DNA of 64,000 bases from Anaerolinea thermolimosa (GTDB taxonomy: Bacteria > Chloroflexota > Anaerolineae > Anaerolineales > Anaerolineaceae), in contig NZ_DF967970.1 of the NCBI RefSeq assembly GCF_001050195.2, positions 52,026-116,025 on the forward strand. The letters run 5' to 3'. The first letter of the stretch is position 1, and each line of letters begins with the position of its first letter. Shown here piece by piece: positions 25,999 through 35,133 of this stretch. The notes below the pieces were generated by a model. That model searched no databases and was not told where the DNA came from. It saw only the letters and a program-made list of their open reading frames with translations. A program made the translations under genes and the position numbers.

Positions 25999-27225
25999 AT
26001 GAAGATTTTATTCATCGTTCCTTACGTCCCCAGCCTGATCAGGGTTCGCCCCTATAACCTCATCCGTTATCTGGCGGCGCGCGGTCATGAGATCACCCTG
26101 CTGACGCTGTACACCTCACTGGCGGAGAGGGACGATGTGAAAGCCCTGCGCTCGTTTTGCCGCGAGGTTTATGCCCTGCCGCTGCCCCGGTGGCGATCCA
26201 TGGCCAACAGCCTTCTGGCACTGCCGACCAGCACGCCTCTTCAGGCGATGTATTGCTGGCAACCTGCGTTGAGCCAGCTGGCGCGAGAGCTAATTCAAAA
26301 AGATGGGGGGTTCGATCTGGTGCATGTTGAGCACCTGCGCGGTGCGCGTTACGGGCTTGATCTGATGAACATCAAAGCGGCCTCTTCGGCATCCTCCCGG
26401 CGCCTGCCGGTGGTCTGGGATAGCGTGGATTGCATCACCCTGCTCTTCAGGCAGGCGGCGGGCCAGAGTCGGCGCCTGCTGAGCCGCTGGCTCACTCATT
26501 TTGAACTCGGGCGCACCCCCCGATATGAGGGCTGGCTGACGGGCCAGTTTGACCGGGTGCTGGTCACCTCTTCGCATGACCGCGAGGCACTGGTGGGGCT
26601 TATGCGCGGAGGGGCGCTATCGTCTCATGTGCGGGTAATTCCCAACGGGGTGGATCTGGAGTATTACACGCCGCAGAACGGCGATGTTCCCAGAGACCCT
26701 GCCACGCTGGTGATCAGCGGCAAGATGAGTTACCACGCTAATGTCACCATGGCGGTAACCTTTGTTGAAGAAGTCCTGCCGCTGATCTGGCAGCGTCACC
26801 CTGAAGTGCGCCTGGTGATCGTCGGAAAAGACCCCACTGCCGAAGTGCGGGCACTGGCACGCCATCCTGCAGTGGAAGTAACGGGTACGGTGGCTGATAT
26901 TCGCCCGTATTTACATCGGGCTACGGTGGCTGTTGCGCCCATTCAATATGGGGCAGGAATTCAAAATAAAGTGCTGGAGGCCATGGCCTGCGGATTGCCG
27001 GTGGTCACCACATCCAGGGCGGTTTCAGCCCTGGCGGTGGAAGCCGGTAGAGAGGTGCTCATCGCCGATACGCCGCAGGAGTTCGCTGCGTTGGTGATCC
27101 GTCTTCTCGAGGATCCGGCCTATCGCGAACAGATTGCCCGGACCGGCCGTTGCTATGTTGAAGAGAATCATCCCTGGCCGAAGGTGATTGAGCGGCTGGA
27201 GGAGGTCTACGATGAGATTGTCTAA
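25999..27225 (+). CDS. Glycosyltransferase family 4 protein
   Basis: The 408-residue GT-B enzyme shows N-terminal ILFIVPYVPSLIRVRPYNLI, a central NGVDLEYYTP, and C-terminal GAGIQNKVLEAMACGLPVVTT with the nucleotide-sugar-binding Glu residues, the pattern of the sugar-transfer-associated GT4 group often found in exopolysaccharide loci. It acts in the cytoplasm on the lipid-linked repeat unit. The start ATG 25999 follows a TTG that is in frame two codons earlier. Its stop overlaps the start of the polyprenyl-phosphate sugar transferase, the enzyme that begins the unit. Confidence 0.85.
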   Translation: MKILFIVPYVPSLIRVRPYNLIRYLAARGHEITLLTLYTSLAERDDVKALRSFCREVYALPLPRWRSMANSLLALPTSTPLQAMYCWQPALSQLARELIQKDGGFDLVHVEHLRGARYGLDLMNIKAASSASSRRLPVVWDSVDCITLLFRQAAGQSRRLLSRWLTHFELGRTPRYEGWLTGQFDRVLVTSSHDREALVGLMRGGALSSHVRVIPNGVDLEYYTPQNGDVPRDPATLVISGKMSYHANVTMAVTFVEEVLPLIWQRHPEVRLVIVGKDPTAEVRALARHPAVEVTGTVADIRPYLHRATVAVAPIQYGAGIQNKVLEAMACGLPVVTTSRAVSALAVEAGREVLIADTPQEFAALVIRLLEDPAYREQIARTGRCYVEENHPWPKVIERLEEVYDEIV

Positions 27226-28723
27226 TACAAGGGCTTTCCCTTTTGAGTATGAAACGGTGCAGAGTCGCATCTCACAGGCCAAGCAATCGCTGGTGCATGC
27301 CCACCAGTGGAAGCTTTTTGTGCTGGCTCTGATTCTGCTGGATTTTCTGTCGGTCGGCCTGGCGTTCAGAGTGGCTTATTTTGTCCGGTTCAATCTGGGC
27401 TTCCCGCTCTTTCGGCTGGAGGTCGTTCCGAATTATGAGTTTTACATCCACCTTGTCTATGTTTTGATCCCGGGCTGGCTGCTTCTCTACGCCTTTTTCG
27501 GGCTTTATAACCGGCAATATCTGCTCTCGGGCACGCGCGAGTACGCACGCATCTTTTCTGCCACGTTGACGGGAATGCTGCTGGTGATTGTGGTGGGGTT
27601 TTTAGGGCCAGATTTCGTGGTGGCGCGCGGCTGGCTGGTGGCCTCATGGCTTCTGGCGTTCCTCTTCACCAGCGGTGGGCGTTTCCTGGTGCGGCGGCTT
27701 ATCCGCATCTTTCGTGAAAAAGGGTTCTTCATTGCTCCGGCGCTGATCATCGGGGCGAACGAAGAGGGGCAGTTGCTGGCCGAGCAGCTTTCGGATTGGA
27801 AGTATTCTGGCCTGAATGTGCTGGGGTATGTAGATAACCATCCCCCTGCCGAAGGGTCTATGGGGGCTCATCCTCTGCCTTACCTTGGCGGGACGCCCGC
27901 CCTGGATGAACTGGTACGCCGCTTTGGCATCGAAGAGCTGGTGGTGGCCACCAGTGCCATTTCGAGGGAAGACCTGCTCGACCTGTTCAAGAAATACGGA
28001 GTGGGAAGCGGAGTGAACCTGCGCCTTTCTTCCGGTCTGTATGAAATTATTACAACCGGGCTGGATGTGACCGAAATTGCCAGTGTACCTCTGGTAAAGG
28101 TGAATAAGGTAAGGCTAACCGGGGTCGACAGGGTGCTTAAGAACCTCATGGATTACAGTATCGCGCTGTTGCTGATGATCCCATTGCTTCCAGTGATGGG
28201 GATCATTGCCCTGTTGATTAAGCTCGATTCTCCCGGCCCGGTGATCCACCGCCGACGGGTGATGGGGGTCAATGGTAAAACCTTCGATGCCTTCAAGTTC
28301 CGCACCATGTACGTCAACGGGGACGAAATTCTGGAACAATATCCTGAGCTCAAGGAAGAACTGGCGCGCACGCATAAGCTCAAGGATGATCCGCGGGTCA
28401 CGCGGGTGGGTAAATTCCTGCGGAAGTTCAGCTTGGACGAGCTTCCTCAGTTATTCAACGTACTGCGGCACGAAATGTCCATCGTTGGGCCGCGGATGAT
28501 CTCTCCGGCGGAGATCAACGAGTATCGAAAGTATGGCATCAACCTGCTGACTGTGCGCCCGGGCATTACCGGCCTGTGGCAGGTGAGCGGGCGGTCAGAC
28601 GTCAGTTACGATGAGCGCGTCAGGCTGGATATGTATTACATCCGCAACTGGACGGTCTGGCTTGATCTGCAATTGCTTTTACGCACCATCCCGGCGGTCA
28701 TCAAAGGGAGAGGGGCTTACTGA
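27212..28723 (+). CDS. Undecaprenyl-phosphate sugar phosphotransferase (WcaJ/WbaP-type)
   Basis: The 503-residue protein has four N-terminal membrane helices, a Rossmann-like middle domain ([18 protein letters not shown], residues about 180-260), and the C-terminal bacterial sugar transferase domain: [42 protein letters not shown] and [11 protein letters not shown]. It moves a sugar-1-phosphate from a nucleotide sugar to undecaprenyl phosphate, the priming step of exopolysaccharide assembly. GGAGGAGG precedes the ATG, inside the end of the previous gene. Glucose or galactose specificity cannot be decided. Confidence 0.9.
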   Translation: MRLSNTRAFPFEYETVQSRISQAKQSLVHAHQWKLFVLALILLDFLSVGLAFRVAYFVRFNLGFPLFRLEVVPNYEFYIHLVYVLIPGWLLLYAFFGLYNRQYLLSGTREYARIFSATLTGMLLVIVVGFLGPDFVVARGWLVASWLLAFLFTSGGRFLVRRLIRIFREKGFFIAPALIIGANEEGQLLAEQLSDWKYSGLNVLGYVDNHPPAEGSMGAHPLPYLGGTPALDELVRRFGIEELVVATSAISREDLLDLFKKYGVGSGVNLRLSSGLYEIITTGLDVTEIASVPLVKVNKVRLTGVDRVLKNLMDYSIALLLMIPLLPVMGIIALLIKLDSPGPVIHRRRVMGVNGKTFDAFKFRTMYVNGDEILEQYPELKEELARTHKLKDDPRVTRVGKFLRKFSLDELPQLFNVLRHEMSIVGPRMISPAEINEYRKYGINLLTVRPGITGLWQVSGRSDVSYDERVRLDMYYIRNWTVWLDLQLLLRTIPAVIKGRGAY

Positions 28724-28742
28724 GTTTTGTGAAAAGAGGCTT

Positions 28743-29720
28743 ATGATCATCGTACAGGCGCCCTTGCGCATTAGTTTCTTCGGAGGCGGTACCGACTTCC
28801 CTGATTTTTACCGGCAGGAGGGGGGATGTGTGCTGACCTCGACGATTGATAAGTACATTTTTGTGACGATCAAGAACCGGTTCGATGCCAAGCTACGCGT
28901 GGGGTATACCCAGACCGAAATGGTGGACACGGTGGATGAACTCAAACATGAGTTGATCCGCGAGGCATTGCGCCTCACAGGGATCAGCCAGGGGGTGGAG
29001 ATTACCACCATGGGAGACATTCCTTCAGCGGGCTCGGGGCTGGGGTCTTCGAGCGCCGTCACGGCTGGAGCGTTGCTGGCCATGTACACCTACCTGGGTG
29101 AGACGGTAACTGCCGAACAGCTGGCGCGTGAGGCCTGTCAGATTGAAATTGAACGTCTACAGAAGCCCATCGGGGTGCAGGATCAGTACGCGATTGCTTA
29201 TGGCGGGTTGCGTTTCTTTGAATTCCGCCCCGATGGACAGGTGATTGGAACGAGGATTCCTATCTCGGCAGACCTGAAACGGCAACTGGACGAAAACTTC
29301 CTTCTGTTCTACACCGGTGTGGGGCGGCAGGCCGATTCGATCCTCACCGAGCAGAAGGCGAACATCCAGGACCGGCTTCAGGTGTTACGTGAAATGAGAG
29401 AAATGGCCTGTCTGGCAAGAAAAGAACTGGAACATGGTAATCTGGACGCCATCGGGAGTATGCTTGACCAGGCCTGGAAATTAAAAAAGAAACTGGCCAG
29501 CCGCATCAGCAATGGTGAGATTGATGCCCTGTACGACACGGCCAGAAAGGCCGGCGCCCTGGGTGGTAAAATCACTGGAGCAGGGGGCGGGGGTTTTCTT
29601 TTGTTGTATTGCCCGCGAGAGCGCCAGGATGCTGTGCGCCACGCTATGGGCCATCTTCAGGAATTGCCATTCCGCCTGGAGCGGGATGGCGTGAAAGTCA
29701 TCTTTAATTATCGACGTTGA
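28743..29720 (+). CDS. hddA: D-glycero-D-manno-heptose 7-phosphate kinase-type GHMP kinase
   Basis: The 325-residue GHMP kinase has [18 protein letters not shown] at the start, the phosphate-binding [18 protein letters not shown] loop (about residues 96-113), and [17 protein letters not shown] near the end. The FGGGTD start is typical of HddA, which phosphorylates D-glycero-D-manno-heptose 7-phosphate at C1 for GDP-heptose. The neighbouring GmhA-type isomerase supplies the substrate of the pathway, supporting the call. GmhB phosphatase and HddC nucleotidyltransferase genes are not in the window. Other sugar kinases of the family share motifs, so the substrate is inferred. Confidence 0.8.
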   Translation: MIIVQAPLRISFFGGGTDFPDFYRQEGGCVLTSTIDKYIFVTIKNRFDAKLRVGYTQTEMVDTVDELKHELIREALRLTGISQGVEITTMGDIPSAGSGLGSSSAVTAGALLAMYTYLGETVTAEQLAREACQIEIERLQKPIGVQDQYAIAYGGLRFFEFRPDGQVIGTRIPISADLKRQLDENFLLFYTGVGRQADSILTEQKANIQDRLQVLREMREMACLARKELEHGNLDAIGSMLDQAWKLKKKLASRISNGEIDALYDTARKAGALGGKITGAGGGGFLLLYCPRERQDAVRHAMGHLQELPFRLERDGVKVIFNYRR

Positions 29721-29739
29721 TGTTTAAGGGAGGAGTCAT

Positions 29740-30873
29740 ATGGACAACATCCGGAAATATATTAATGATTTGCATCAGACCCTCGACCTCATCCCCATGA
29801 CGGCTATTCAGGAGATGGTAGACGTGCTCGTCAGAGCGCGATTGCATGACCACCAGGTTTTTGTGATGGGCAATGGCGGGAGTGCCACCACGGCTTCTCA
29901 TTTTGTGTGTGACCTGGCTAAAAACACACGCGTTTCGGGATTGCCTCATTTTCGGGTGATCGGCCTGACCGACAATGTGGCTTCGATTACAGCCTATGCC
30001 AATGATGAAGGCTATGAGATGATCTTTTCTCAACAGCTGGCCGGGCTGGTGCGGGAAGACGATGTGGTGATTGCCATTTCGGCCAGCGGGAACTCGCCCA
30101 ATGTGCTCAAAGCAGTAGAGCTTGCCAACATGGCCAATGCCTTTACAATCGGGTTAACAGGGTTCAACGGTGGTAAGCTGGGCGGAATGGTGAAACTCCA
30201 TGTACATGTGCCTTCCAACCGTATTGAACAGGTGGAGGATATTCATCTGATGATTGAGCACATGGTCATTTCCACCATTCGGGAGATGACTCAATCCAAA
30301 CCGTTCATTGAACAGCTGGCGGCTCTGTTTGGCGCCTCTAACCGCTTGGCTGCTTCCAGGGTGGATAGCAGGCCCATCCGCAATACTTACGATCTCTTGA
30401 ATGCCATCAGTCAGGAAATGAACAACTACACCGAAGTTTATGATCTGTTGCAACGTATCCTTCAACTGACGGTGGAAAGCATCGGGGCTACAAGTGGGAG
30501 TTTCCTGGTGGTGGATGAAAATGGCAATATTACCGATGGCATTCTGGCATATGCGGGCAAGGTACAGCCTGGCATCAAACAACAACTGGTGGATGTATTC
30601 AAAGAGGGCCTGGCTGGCTGGGTGATCAAAAATCAGGCATCGGCGCTGGTTCCTGATACGCAGAATGACCCGCGCTGGCTGCCGCGAGCCTGGGAAATTG
30701 GCCGGCATGGATCACGTTCGGTGATCAGTGTTCCTCTCATTGCGCGCAACCGGGTGACCGGTGTGTTGACTCTGGCGCGAAACGATACCAGCCAGTTCAC
30801 TGAGGATGATCTTTCTCTGCTCACAACGGTGGCGGTGTTTCTCACATTCCAGATTTTCAACCGGCAAAGGTAA
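29740..30873 (+). CDS. gmhA: Sedoheptulose-7-phosphate isomerase (GmhA-like SIS) fused to a GAF domain
   Basis: Residues 1-190 are a SIS-domain isomerase of the GmhA type: VFVMGNGGSATTASHFVCDL, ISASGNSPNVLKAVELA and QVEDIHLMIEHMV carry the substrate and catalytic features. It should convert sedoheptulose 7-phosphate to D-glycero-D-manno-heptose 7-phosphate, the substrate of the adjacent HddA. Residues from about 215 to 377 form a GAF domain (LLQRILQLTVESIGATSG, LVVDENGNI, SVPLIARNRVTGVLTL). GmhA is normally about 190 residues long, so the fusion is unusual and suggests allosteric control or ligand sensing. The frame is uninterrupted. GGGAGG precedes the ATG. Confidence 0.85.
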   Translation: MDNIRKYINDLHQTLDLIPMTAIQEMVDVLVRARLHDHQVFVMGNGGSATTASHFVCDLAKNTRVSGLPHFRVIGLTDNVASITAYANDEGYEMIFSQQLAGLVREDDVVIAISASGNSPNVLKAVELANMANAFTIGLTGFNGGKLGGMVKLHVHVPSNRIEQVEDIHLMIEHMVISTIREMTQSKPFIEQLAALFGASNRLAASRVDSRPIRNTYDLLNAISQEMNNYTEVYDLLQRILQLTVESIGATSGSFLVVDENGNITDGILAYAGKVQPGIKQQLVDVFKEGLAGWVIKNQASALVPDTQNDPRWLPRAWEIGRHGSRSVISVPLIARNRVTGVLTLARNDTSQFTEDDLSLLTTVAVFLTFQIFNRQR

Positions 30874-30878
30874 TTCCT

Positions 30879-32498
30879 ATGGATATTCGTCCCTACCTGG
30901 CTCCGATCTTTAAATGGTGGTGGCTCCTCCTGGCAGCTGCGGCGCTGGCAACCGGCACAGCCTATTTCATCCTGCGTGATCAACCCGCGGTATACACGGC
31001 ACGTACCACGCTGATGATCGGGCGGACACTTTTGGAAGCCAACCCCTCGAGCAACGATTTCTGGCTCAATCAGCAGTTGAGCAGTTTGTATTCCGATATG
31101 GCCTATCGCGAGCCAGTGCAGGAGGGAGTGAAAAAAGCTCTGGGAATGACCTGGTTGCCCAAGTATGTGGTCAAGACGTTTGGAAATGGCCAGTTCATCG
31201 AGATTGACGTGATTGATACCAGCCCGGAGCGCGCCATGCATGTGGCGTCTGAGCTGGCCAACCAGTTGATTCTGGTCAGTCCGGGCAGTAAGGAAGTAAA
31301 TTCGAATAATGAGGCTTTCATACAGGAGCAGCTCCAGAAGCTTCAGGAGCAGATCGTGGCGACCGAGAAAGAACTGGTTGCCAGGCAGGATTCTCTGGGA
31401 GGGCTGACCAGTGCCCACGAGATAGAACAGGCCAAGGCCGAGTTGCGTACCCTGGAGGATAAGCTCAGCCTGTTGCGCACCAACTACGCTAATCTGCTTT
31501 CCAGCAGTAAGGAGAACATCACCAATATCTTGCAGGTCATTGAGCCAGCTTCGCTGCCCGTCAGACCGACCGGTCCCAATCGTTATCTGATCATCGCTCT
31601 GTGTGGCATGGCGGGGCTGGTTCTGGGAGCAGGCTGTGCCTATTTGCTGGAGTATCTCGATGAAGCCATTCAGAACCCGGAAGAGCTGGCCCGGTTGATA
31701 GACGCTCCTATCGTGGGGTATATCTCTGACCTGGGGCGCAAAGCCAATGCCAGCCTCTATGTGGCCAGGCATCCCCGTTCACTCATGGCAGAAGCCTTCC
31801 GAACCCTGCGCGCGAACATTGAACTGCAAAACCTGGATAACGGCCCCCTGGCGTTGCTGATCACCAGTCCTGATACCGGAGACGGGAAAACCTCGGTGGC
31901 GGCCAACCTCGCGGTGAGCTTCTCACAGGGCGGGAAAAGGGTCATTCTGGTGGATGGCGATTTGCGGAAGCCTTCGTTGCATGAGTTCTTTGACATTTCA
32001 GACCGTCGTGGGTTGACCGATGTTCTGCAAGGCAAGCTCAGTGTGGAGAAGGCGCTTCGCACCTGGGACGGCGGCGGTCTGCGGCTGATCACCGTAGGCG
32101 ATGAAGCCGTGCTCCCCGATCTGCTGCTCACGGCCGAGAAGGTGGAAAATCTTCTGTGTGAATTAAAACCCCTGGCGGATATTATTTTGATCGATAGCTC
32201 GCCCTTCCTGGTCTCAGATGCGATGATCTTTGCCGCCAAAGTGGATGGCGTGATTACTGTTATCCGTCCTGGCTATACCAGCCGGGAAATGGCGCGGGTG
32301 ATGAAAGAGCGGATTGCCATGGCGGGTGGAAAGATCATCGGTGTGGTGCTGAACCGCATTCCATTAAAGCGCATCGGGTATTATGGCGGGTATCGTTATT
32401 ACCTGCCTTACGGGTATTATGAGAAGAAAAAGAAGCGCGAAGAAGACGAAGATAAAAAAGTGCCCAAGAAAAGCGAGTTGACTTTTTCAGGCAAGTAA
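30879..32498 (+). CDS. Polysaccharide co-polymerase fused to a tyrosine kinase (Wzz-BY-kinase)
   Basis: The 539-residue protein has membrane helices at about residues 13-31 and 237-257 around a coiled-coil external Wzz-type domain. The cytoplasmic kinase has Walker A (PDTGDGKTSVAANLA, about 331-345), Walker A' (VILVDGDLRKPS) and Walker B (IILIDSSP). The tail carries a tyrosine cluster (YYGGYRYYLPYGYY) before a charged end, the autophosphorylation site of BY-kinases. It controls polymer length and export of the exopolysaccharide. It starts 5 bases after the GmhA-GAF gene and ends the glycan operon. Confidence 0.9.
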   Translation: MDIRPYLAPIFKWWWLLLAAAALATGTAYFILRDQPAVYTARTTLMIGRTLLEANPSSNDFWLNQQLSSLYSDMAYREPVQEGVKKALGMTWLPKYVVKTFGNGQFIEIDVIDTSPERAMHVASELANQLILVSPGSKEVNSNNEAFIQEQLQKLQEQIVATEKELVARQDSLGGLTSAHEIEQAKAELRTLEDKLSLLRTNYANLLSSSKENITNILQVIEPASLPVRPTGPNRYLIIALCGMAGLVLGAGCAYLLEYLDEAIQNPEELARLIDAPIVGYISDLGRKANASLYVARHPRSLMAEAFRTLRANIELQNLDNGPLALLITSPDTGDGKTSVAANLAVSFSQGGKRVILVDGDLRKPSLHEFFDISDRRGLTDVLQGKLSVEKALRTWDGGGLRLITVGDEAVLPDLLLTAEKVENLLCELKPLADIILIDSSPFLVSDAMIFAAKVDGVITVIRPGYTSREMARVMKERIAMAGGKIIGVVLNRIPLKRIGYYGGYRYYLPYGYYEKKKKREEDEDKKVPKKSELTFSGK

Positions 32499-32510
32499 GA
32501 GGGGGAGTAT

Positions 32511-32532
32511 CCTTCCTGAAGGGCGCTTTTTT
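32511..32532 (+). terminator. Weak intrinsic terminator after the glycan operon
   Basis: CCTT-CCTG-AAGG followed by GCGC and six T residues lies 12 bases after the kinase stop codon. The stem is only four pairs, so efficiency is doubtful. Confidence 0.4.
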
Positions 32533-32717
32533 ACCGGCGATTGTAAGGCAAAAGCAAGGTAATTATGGAGTTTAGCAATCTCCATTATGATAAAATCATT
32601 AAAAGGGTCAGGCTGATATGCTGAAAAGGTCGGGTTTCTCTGCCGAAAGCCGTCCCTCACAGTCAGATCAGCGGGTGATTTTCCTCTTATTATTTTATAA
32701 AAAGGAGAGCTTGATTT

Positions 32718-34310
32718 ATGAAACGCCATCCATGGATAGTTGGACTGCTGATTCTGGCGATGGTGAGCATGGCCTGTGCGTTTACAGGGGGCGGAGGTTC
32801 TCAGCCTACGGAGACCCCGGCCCCGGTTGCGACCAGCACCCCGGAGCCCACAGCTACGGTTTCTAATGTGGTTTCGAGCCTTGAGCAGGTTAAAAAGGCC
32901 ACGGTTCAGATCGAAGCTCAGGGAACTTTTGTAGACCCTCAGGTGGGCACCGTTTACAATGCCGCCGGGCGGGGAACGGGCTTTATCATCGACCCCTCGG
33001 GGCTGGCGGTGACCAATAACCATGTGGTCACAGGCGCCGCGCTGTTAAAGGTCTGGGTAGGCGGTGAGCGTGAGCCGCGTTCGGCAAAGGTGCTTGGCGT
33101 TTCGGAATGCTGGGATCTGGCGTTGATCGACATTGAGGGTGAGGGGTATCCTTATCTGGAGATATATACCGGCTCGGTGGAGCCCGGCCTTGAGGTTTAT
33201 GCGGCGGGATTCCCCCTGGGCGACCCGGAATACACCCTCACCAAGGGGATTGTCTCCAAAGCCAGGGCCAATGGCGAGAGCTACTGGGCTTCGGTTCCGG
33301 CAGTGATCGAGCATGACGCGCGCATTCGCGGAGGAAATTCAGGCGGCCCGCTGGTCGATGCCACCGGGAAGGTGGTGGGAATCAATTATGCTGGCAACGA
33401 TCGATACGACCAGAACTTTGCCATCCGCGCTCAGGAAGCCATGTCGGTCGTCGAGAAGCTCAAAGAAGGCGATTTTGAATCCATCGGGGTTAACGGCCAG
33501 GCGGTGACCTCGGAAGATGGTTCCCTCTCCGGAATCTGGGTGTCTTCGGTGAAATCGGGTTCTCCGGCGGATAAGGCGGGGGTCAAAGGCGGCGACATTA
33601 TCACCACCATGGAAGGGTTGATCCTGGCCACGGATGGCTCGATGAAAGATTACTGTGGCATTCTACGTACCCGCAATGAAACCGACACCATTTCCATCGA
33701 GGTGCTGCGTTTTGCCTCCAGTGAGTATCTGGCGGGCCAGCTGAACGGCAAGCCCCTGGAGACAAGTTTTTCCTTCGCCGGTGAACTGGGCGGCCAGACG
33801 GAGAGTACTACAGAGAACTACAGCGGGTTTGTTACCGTGCAGGATGATTACAATTCGATCCAGGTGAACATTCCGGCGACGTGGAGTGAGGTGGATGGCA
33901 GTGCGTGGGTGCTGGATGGTGAAATTATCGGCGCCAGCATTACCGCGGCGGCAAGTCTGTACAACTTCAATAACGCCTGGGATGAACCGGGTGTCTTCTT
34001 TGCTGTTTCGGATGACCTGGCCAAACTGGGGGGGTATATTCAGATTCTTGACCTGTATCGTGACGGCCTCAGGGCCGATTGTGACTATGCCGGTCGCTAT
34101 GATTACAAAGACAGTGCTTTTGAGGGTGCGTATGATGTCTTTGAAAAGTGCGCGGGGACTACCAATACGGTAGTGTTGCTTTCGGCTCGCCCCCAGCAAA
34201 ATAAGACGGCCTTCCTGGTCACCCTTATGGTGAATATCATGAGCGATGCCGATCTGGCCGCTCTGGATGAAATTCGGCGCACCTTTGATGTCATTGGCCC
34301 TCTGCCCTGA
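32718..34310 (+). CDS. HtrA/DegP-like serine protease lipoprotein with PDZ domain
   Basis: The 530-residue protein has a lipobox (MVSMAC, Cys at about residue 20) and a Thr/Pro linker, so it is anchored outside the membrane. The trypsin-like domain has the triad: His in NNHVVTG (about 101), Asp in DLALIDI (about 132), Ser in RGGNSGGP (about 207). A PDZ domain follows at about 250-330 (SPADKAGVKGGDIITTMEG). The last 165 residues form an extra domain I cannot name, with Cys residues late in it. It probably degrades or checks damaged exported proteins. AAGGAG lies upstream of ATG 32718. The 220-base leader has a GGAG-TTTAGCAAT-CTCC hairpin but no promoter I trust. Confidence 0.85.
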   Translation: MKRHPWIVGLLILAMVSMACAFTGGGGSQPTETPAPVATSTPEPTATVSNVVSSLEQVKKATVQIEAQGTFVDPQVGTVYNAAGRGTGFIIDPSGLAVTNNHVVTGAALLKVWVGGEREPRSAKVLGVSECWDLALIDIEGEGYPYLEIYTGSVEPGLEVYAAGFPLGDPEYTLTKGIVSKARANGESYWASVPAVIEHDARIRGGNSGGPLVDATGKVVGINYAGNDRYDQNFAIRAQEAMSVVEKLKEGDFESIGVNGQAVTSEDGSLSGIWVSSVKSGSPADKAGVKGGDIITTMEGLILATDGSMKDYCGILRTRNETDTISIEVLRFASSEYLAGQLNGKPLETSFSFAGELGGQTESTTENYSGFVTVQDDYNSIQVNIPATWSEVDGSAWVLDGEIIGASITAAASLYNFNNAWDEPGVFFAVSDDLAKLGGYIQILDLYRDGLRADCDYAGRYDYKDSAFEGAYDVFEKCAGTTNTVVLLSARPQQNKTAFLVTLMVNIMSDADLAALDEIRRTFDVIGPLP

Positions 34311-34338
34311 TACGAGGGCTGAACGGCGCTGAACCTAA

Positions 34339-34370
34339 GGCGGGCAGGGAAACCCCTGCCCGCCTTTTTT
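34339..34370 (+). terminator. Strong intrinsic terminator
   Basis: An 11-bp perfect stem, GGCGGGCAGGG (34339-34349) with CCCTGCCCGCC (34354-34364), and a 4-base loop are followed by six T residues. It ends transcription of the protease gene before the convergent CBS-domain gene. Confidence 0.9.
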
Positions 34371-34383
34371 ACTCCGGTGTGAT

Positions 34384-35040
34384 TCAGACGGTGCCTGTTT
34401 CCTGGCGAATATCGATGATTTTTTCTACAAGGGGCTCGAAGGCCTGTTTGAGTTCATCCAGGGGCACGTCGGCCACTTTGAAGGTGAGGGTGCGCGTCTG
34501 GCTGCTCTCTCCCTGGATGGCTCCCATGCCGTGAATATTGCCGCCCAGCCGGTAAATGGCGCCCGCCAGTTCATAGAGCTTGCCGGGAGTGTCGGGCACT
34601 TCTACCGTGATGCGCACACCTGCAGAGCGGGCGCCGAGCATTTCCAGGAAGATTTTGAAGATGTCGGTTTCGGTGATCATCCCTACCAGGCGTTCTCCGC
34701 GCATCACCGGCAACCCGCCGATTTTTTTATCGGCCATCAGGCTGGCGGCTTCTTCGACGGTGGTGTCTTCGGTGGTGGTGATCACTTCGCGGGTCATGAC
34801 CCGTTCCACGGTGATTTTTGAAAGAAGATAATTGATCTCCCAGACGCTGAGCGTGGTGGCTTCTGAGGGTGAGGCGTTCATCAGGTCTGAGTCGGTCACA
34901 ATGCCGATCAATTTGCCGCGTTTATCGAGCACAGGATAGCGGCGCACTTTATCTTTCCGCATCCGGGCGAGCGCATCCTGCACCGGCACGTCCGGGGTGA
35001 TGGTCAGCACAGGGTGAGACATGCGTTCTCCAACAAACAT
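34384..35040 (-). CDS. CBS-domain pair with C-terminal ACT domain (AcuB-like)
   Basis: The 218-residue protein has two CBS motifs (residues about 7-60 and 78-130: RRYPVLDKRGKLIGIVTDSDL and IGGLPVMRGERLVGMITETDI) and an ACT domain from about 143 (VRITVEVPDTPGKLYELAGAI). The order matches AcuB-like proteins. CBS pairs bind adenine nucleotides and ACT domains bind amino acids, so a sensor or regulator of metabolism is likely; the target is unknown. The start at 35040 is preceded by AGGAGG. It is a single gene between two oppositely oriented neighbours. Confidence 0.85.
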   Translation of the reverse strand: MFVGERMSHPVLTITPDVPVQDALARMRKDKVRRYPVLDKRGKLIGIVTDSDLMNASPSEATTLSVWEINYLLSKITVERVMTREVITTTEDTTVEEAASLMADKKIGGLPVMRGERLVGMITETDIFKIFLEMLGARSAGVRITVEVPDTPGKLYELAGAIYRLGGNIHGMGAIQGESSQTRTLTFKVADVPLDELKQAFEPLVEKIIDIRQETGTV

Positions 35041-35121
35041 GGTGGAATCCTCCTTCTGAAGTACATGCGGATGGTCTGCCTTCTATTGTAAACCGGAATG
35101 CGCGCGGATGCAGCAGCTTGG

Positions 35122-35127
35122 TATAAT
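35122..35127 (+). promoter_or_regulatory. Perfect -10 box six bases before an ATG
   Basis: TATAAT (35122-35127) precedes ATG 35134 by six bases. No -35 box is apparent at normal spacing. If real, transcription would begin at or near the start codon, giving a leaderless mRNA. Confidence 0.4.
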
Positions 35128-35133
35128 GCGCCT

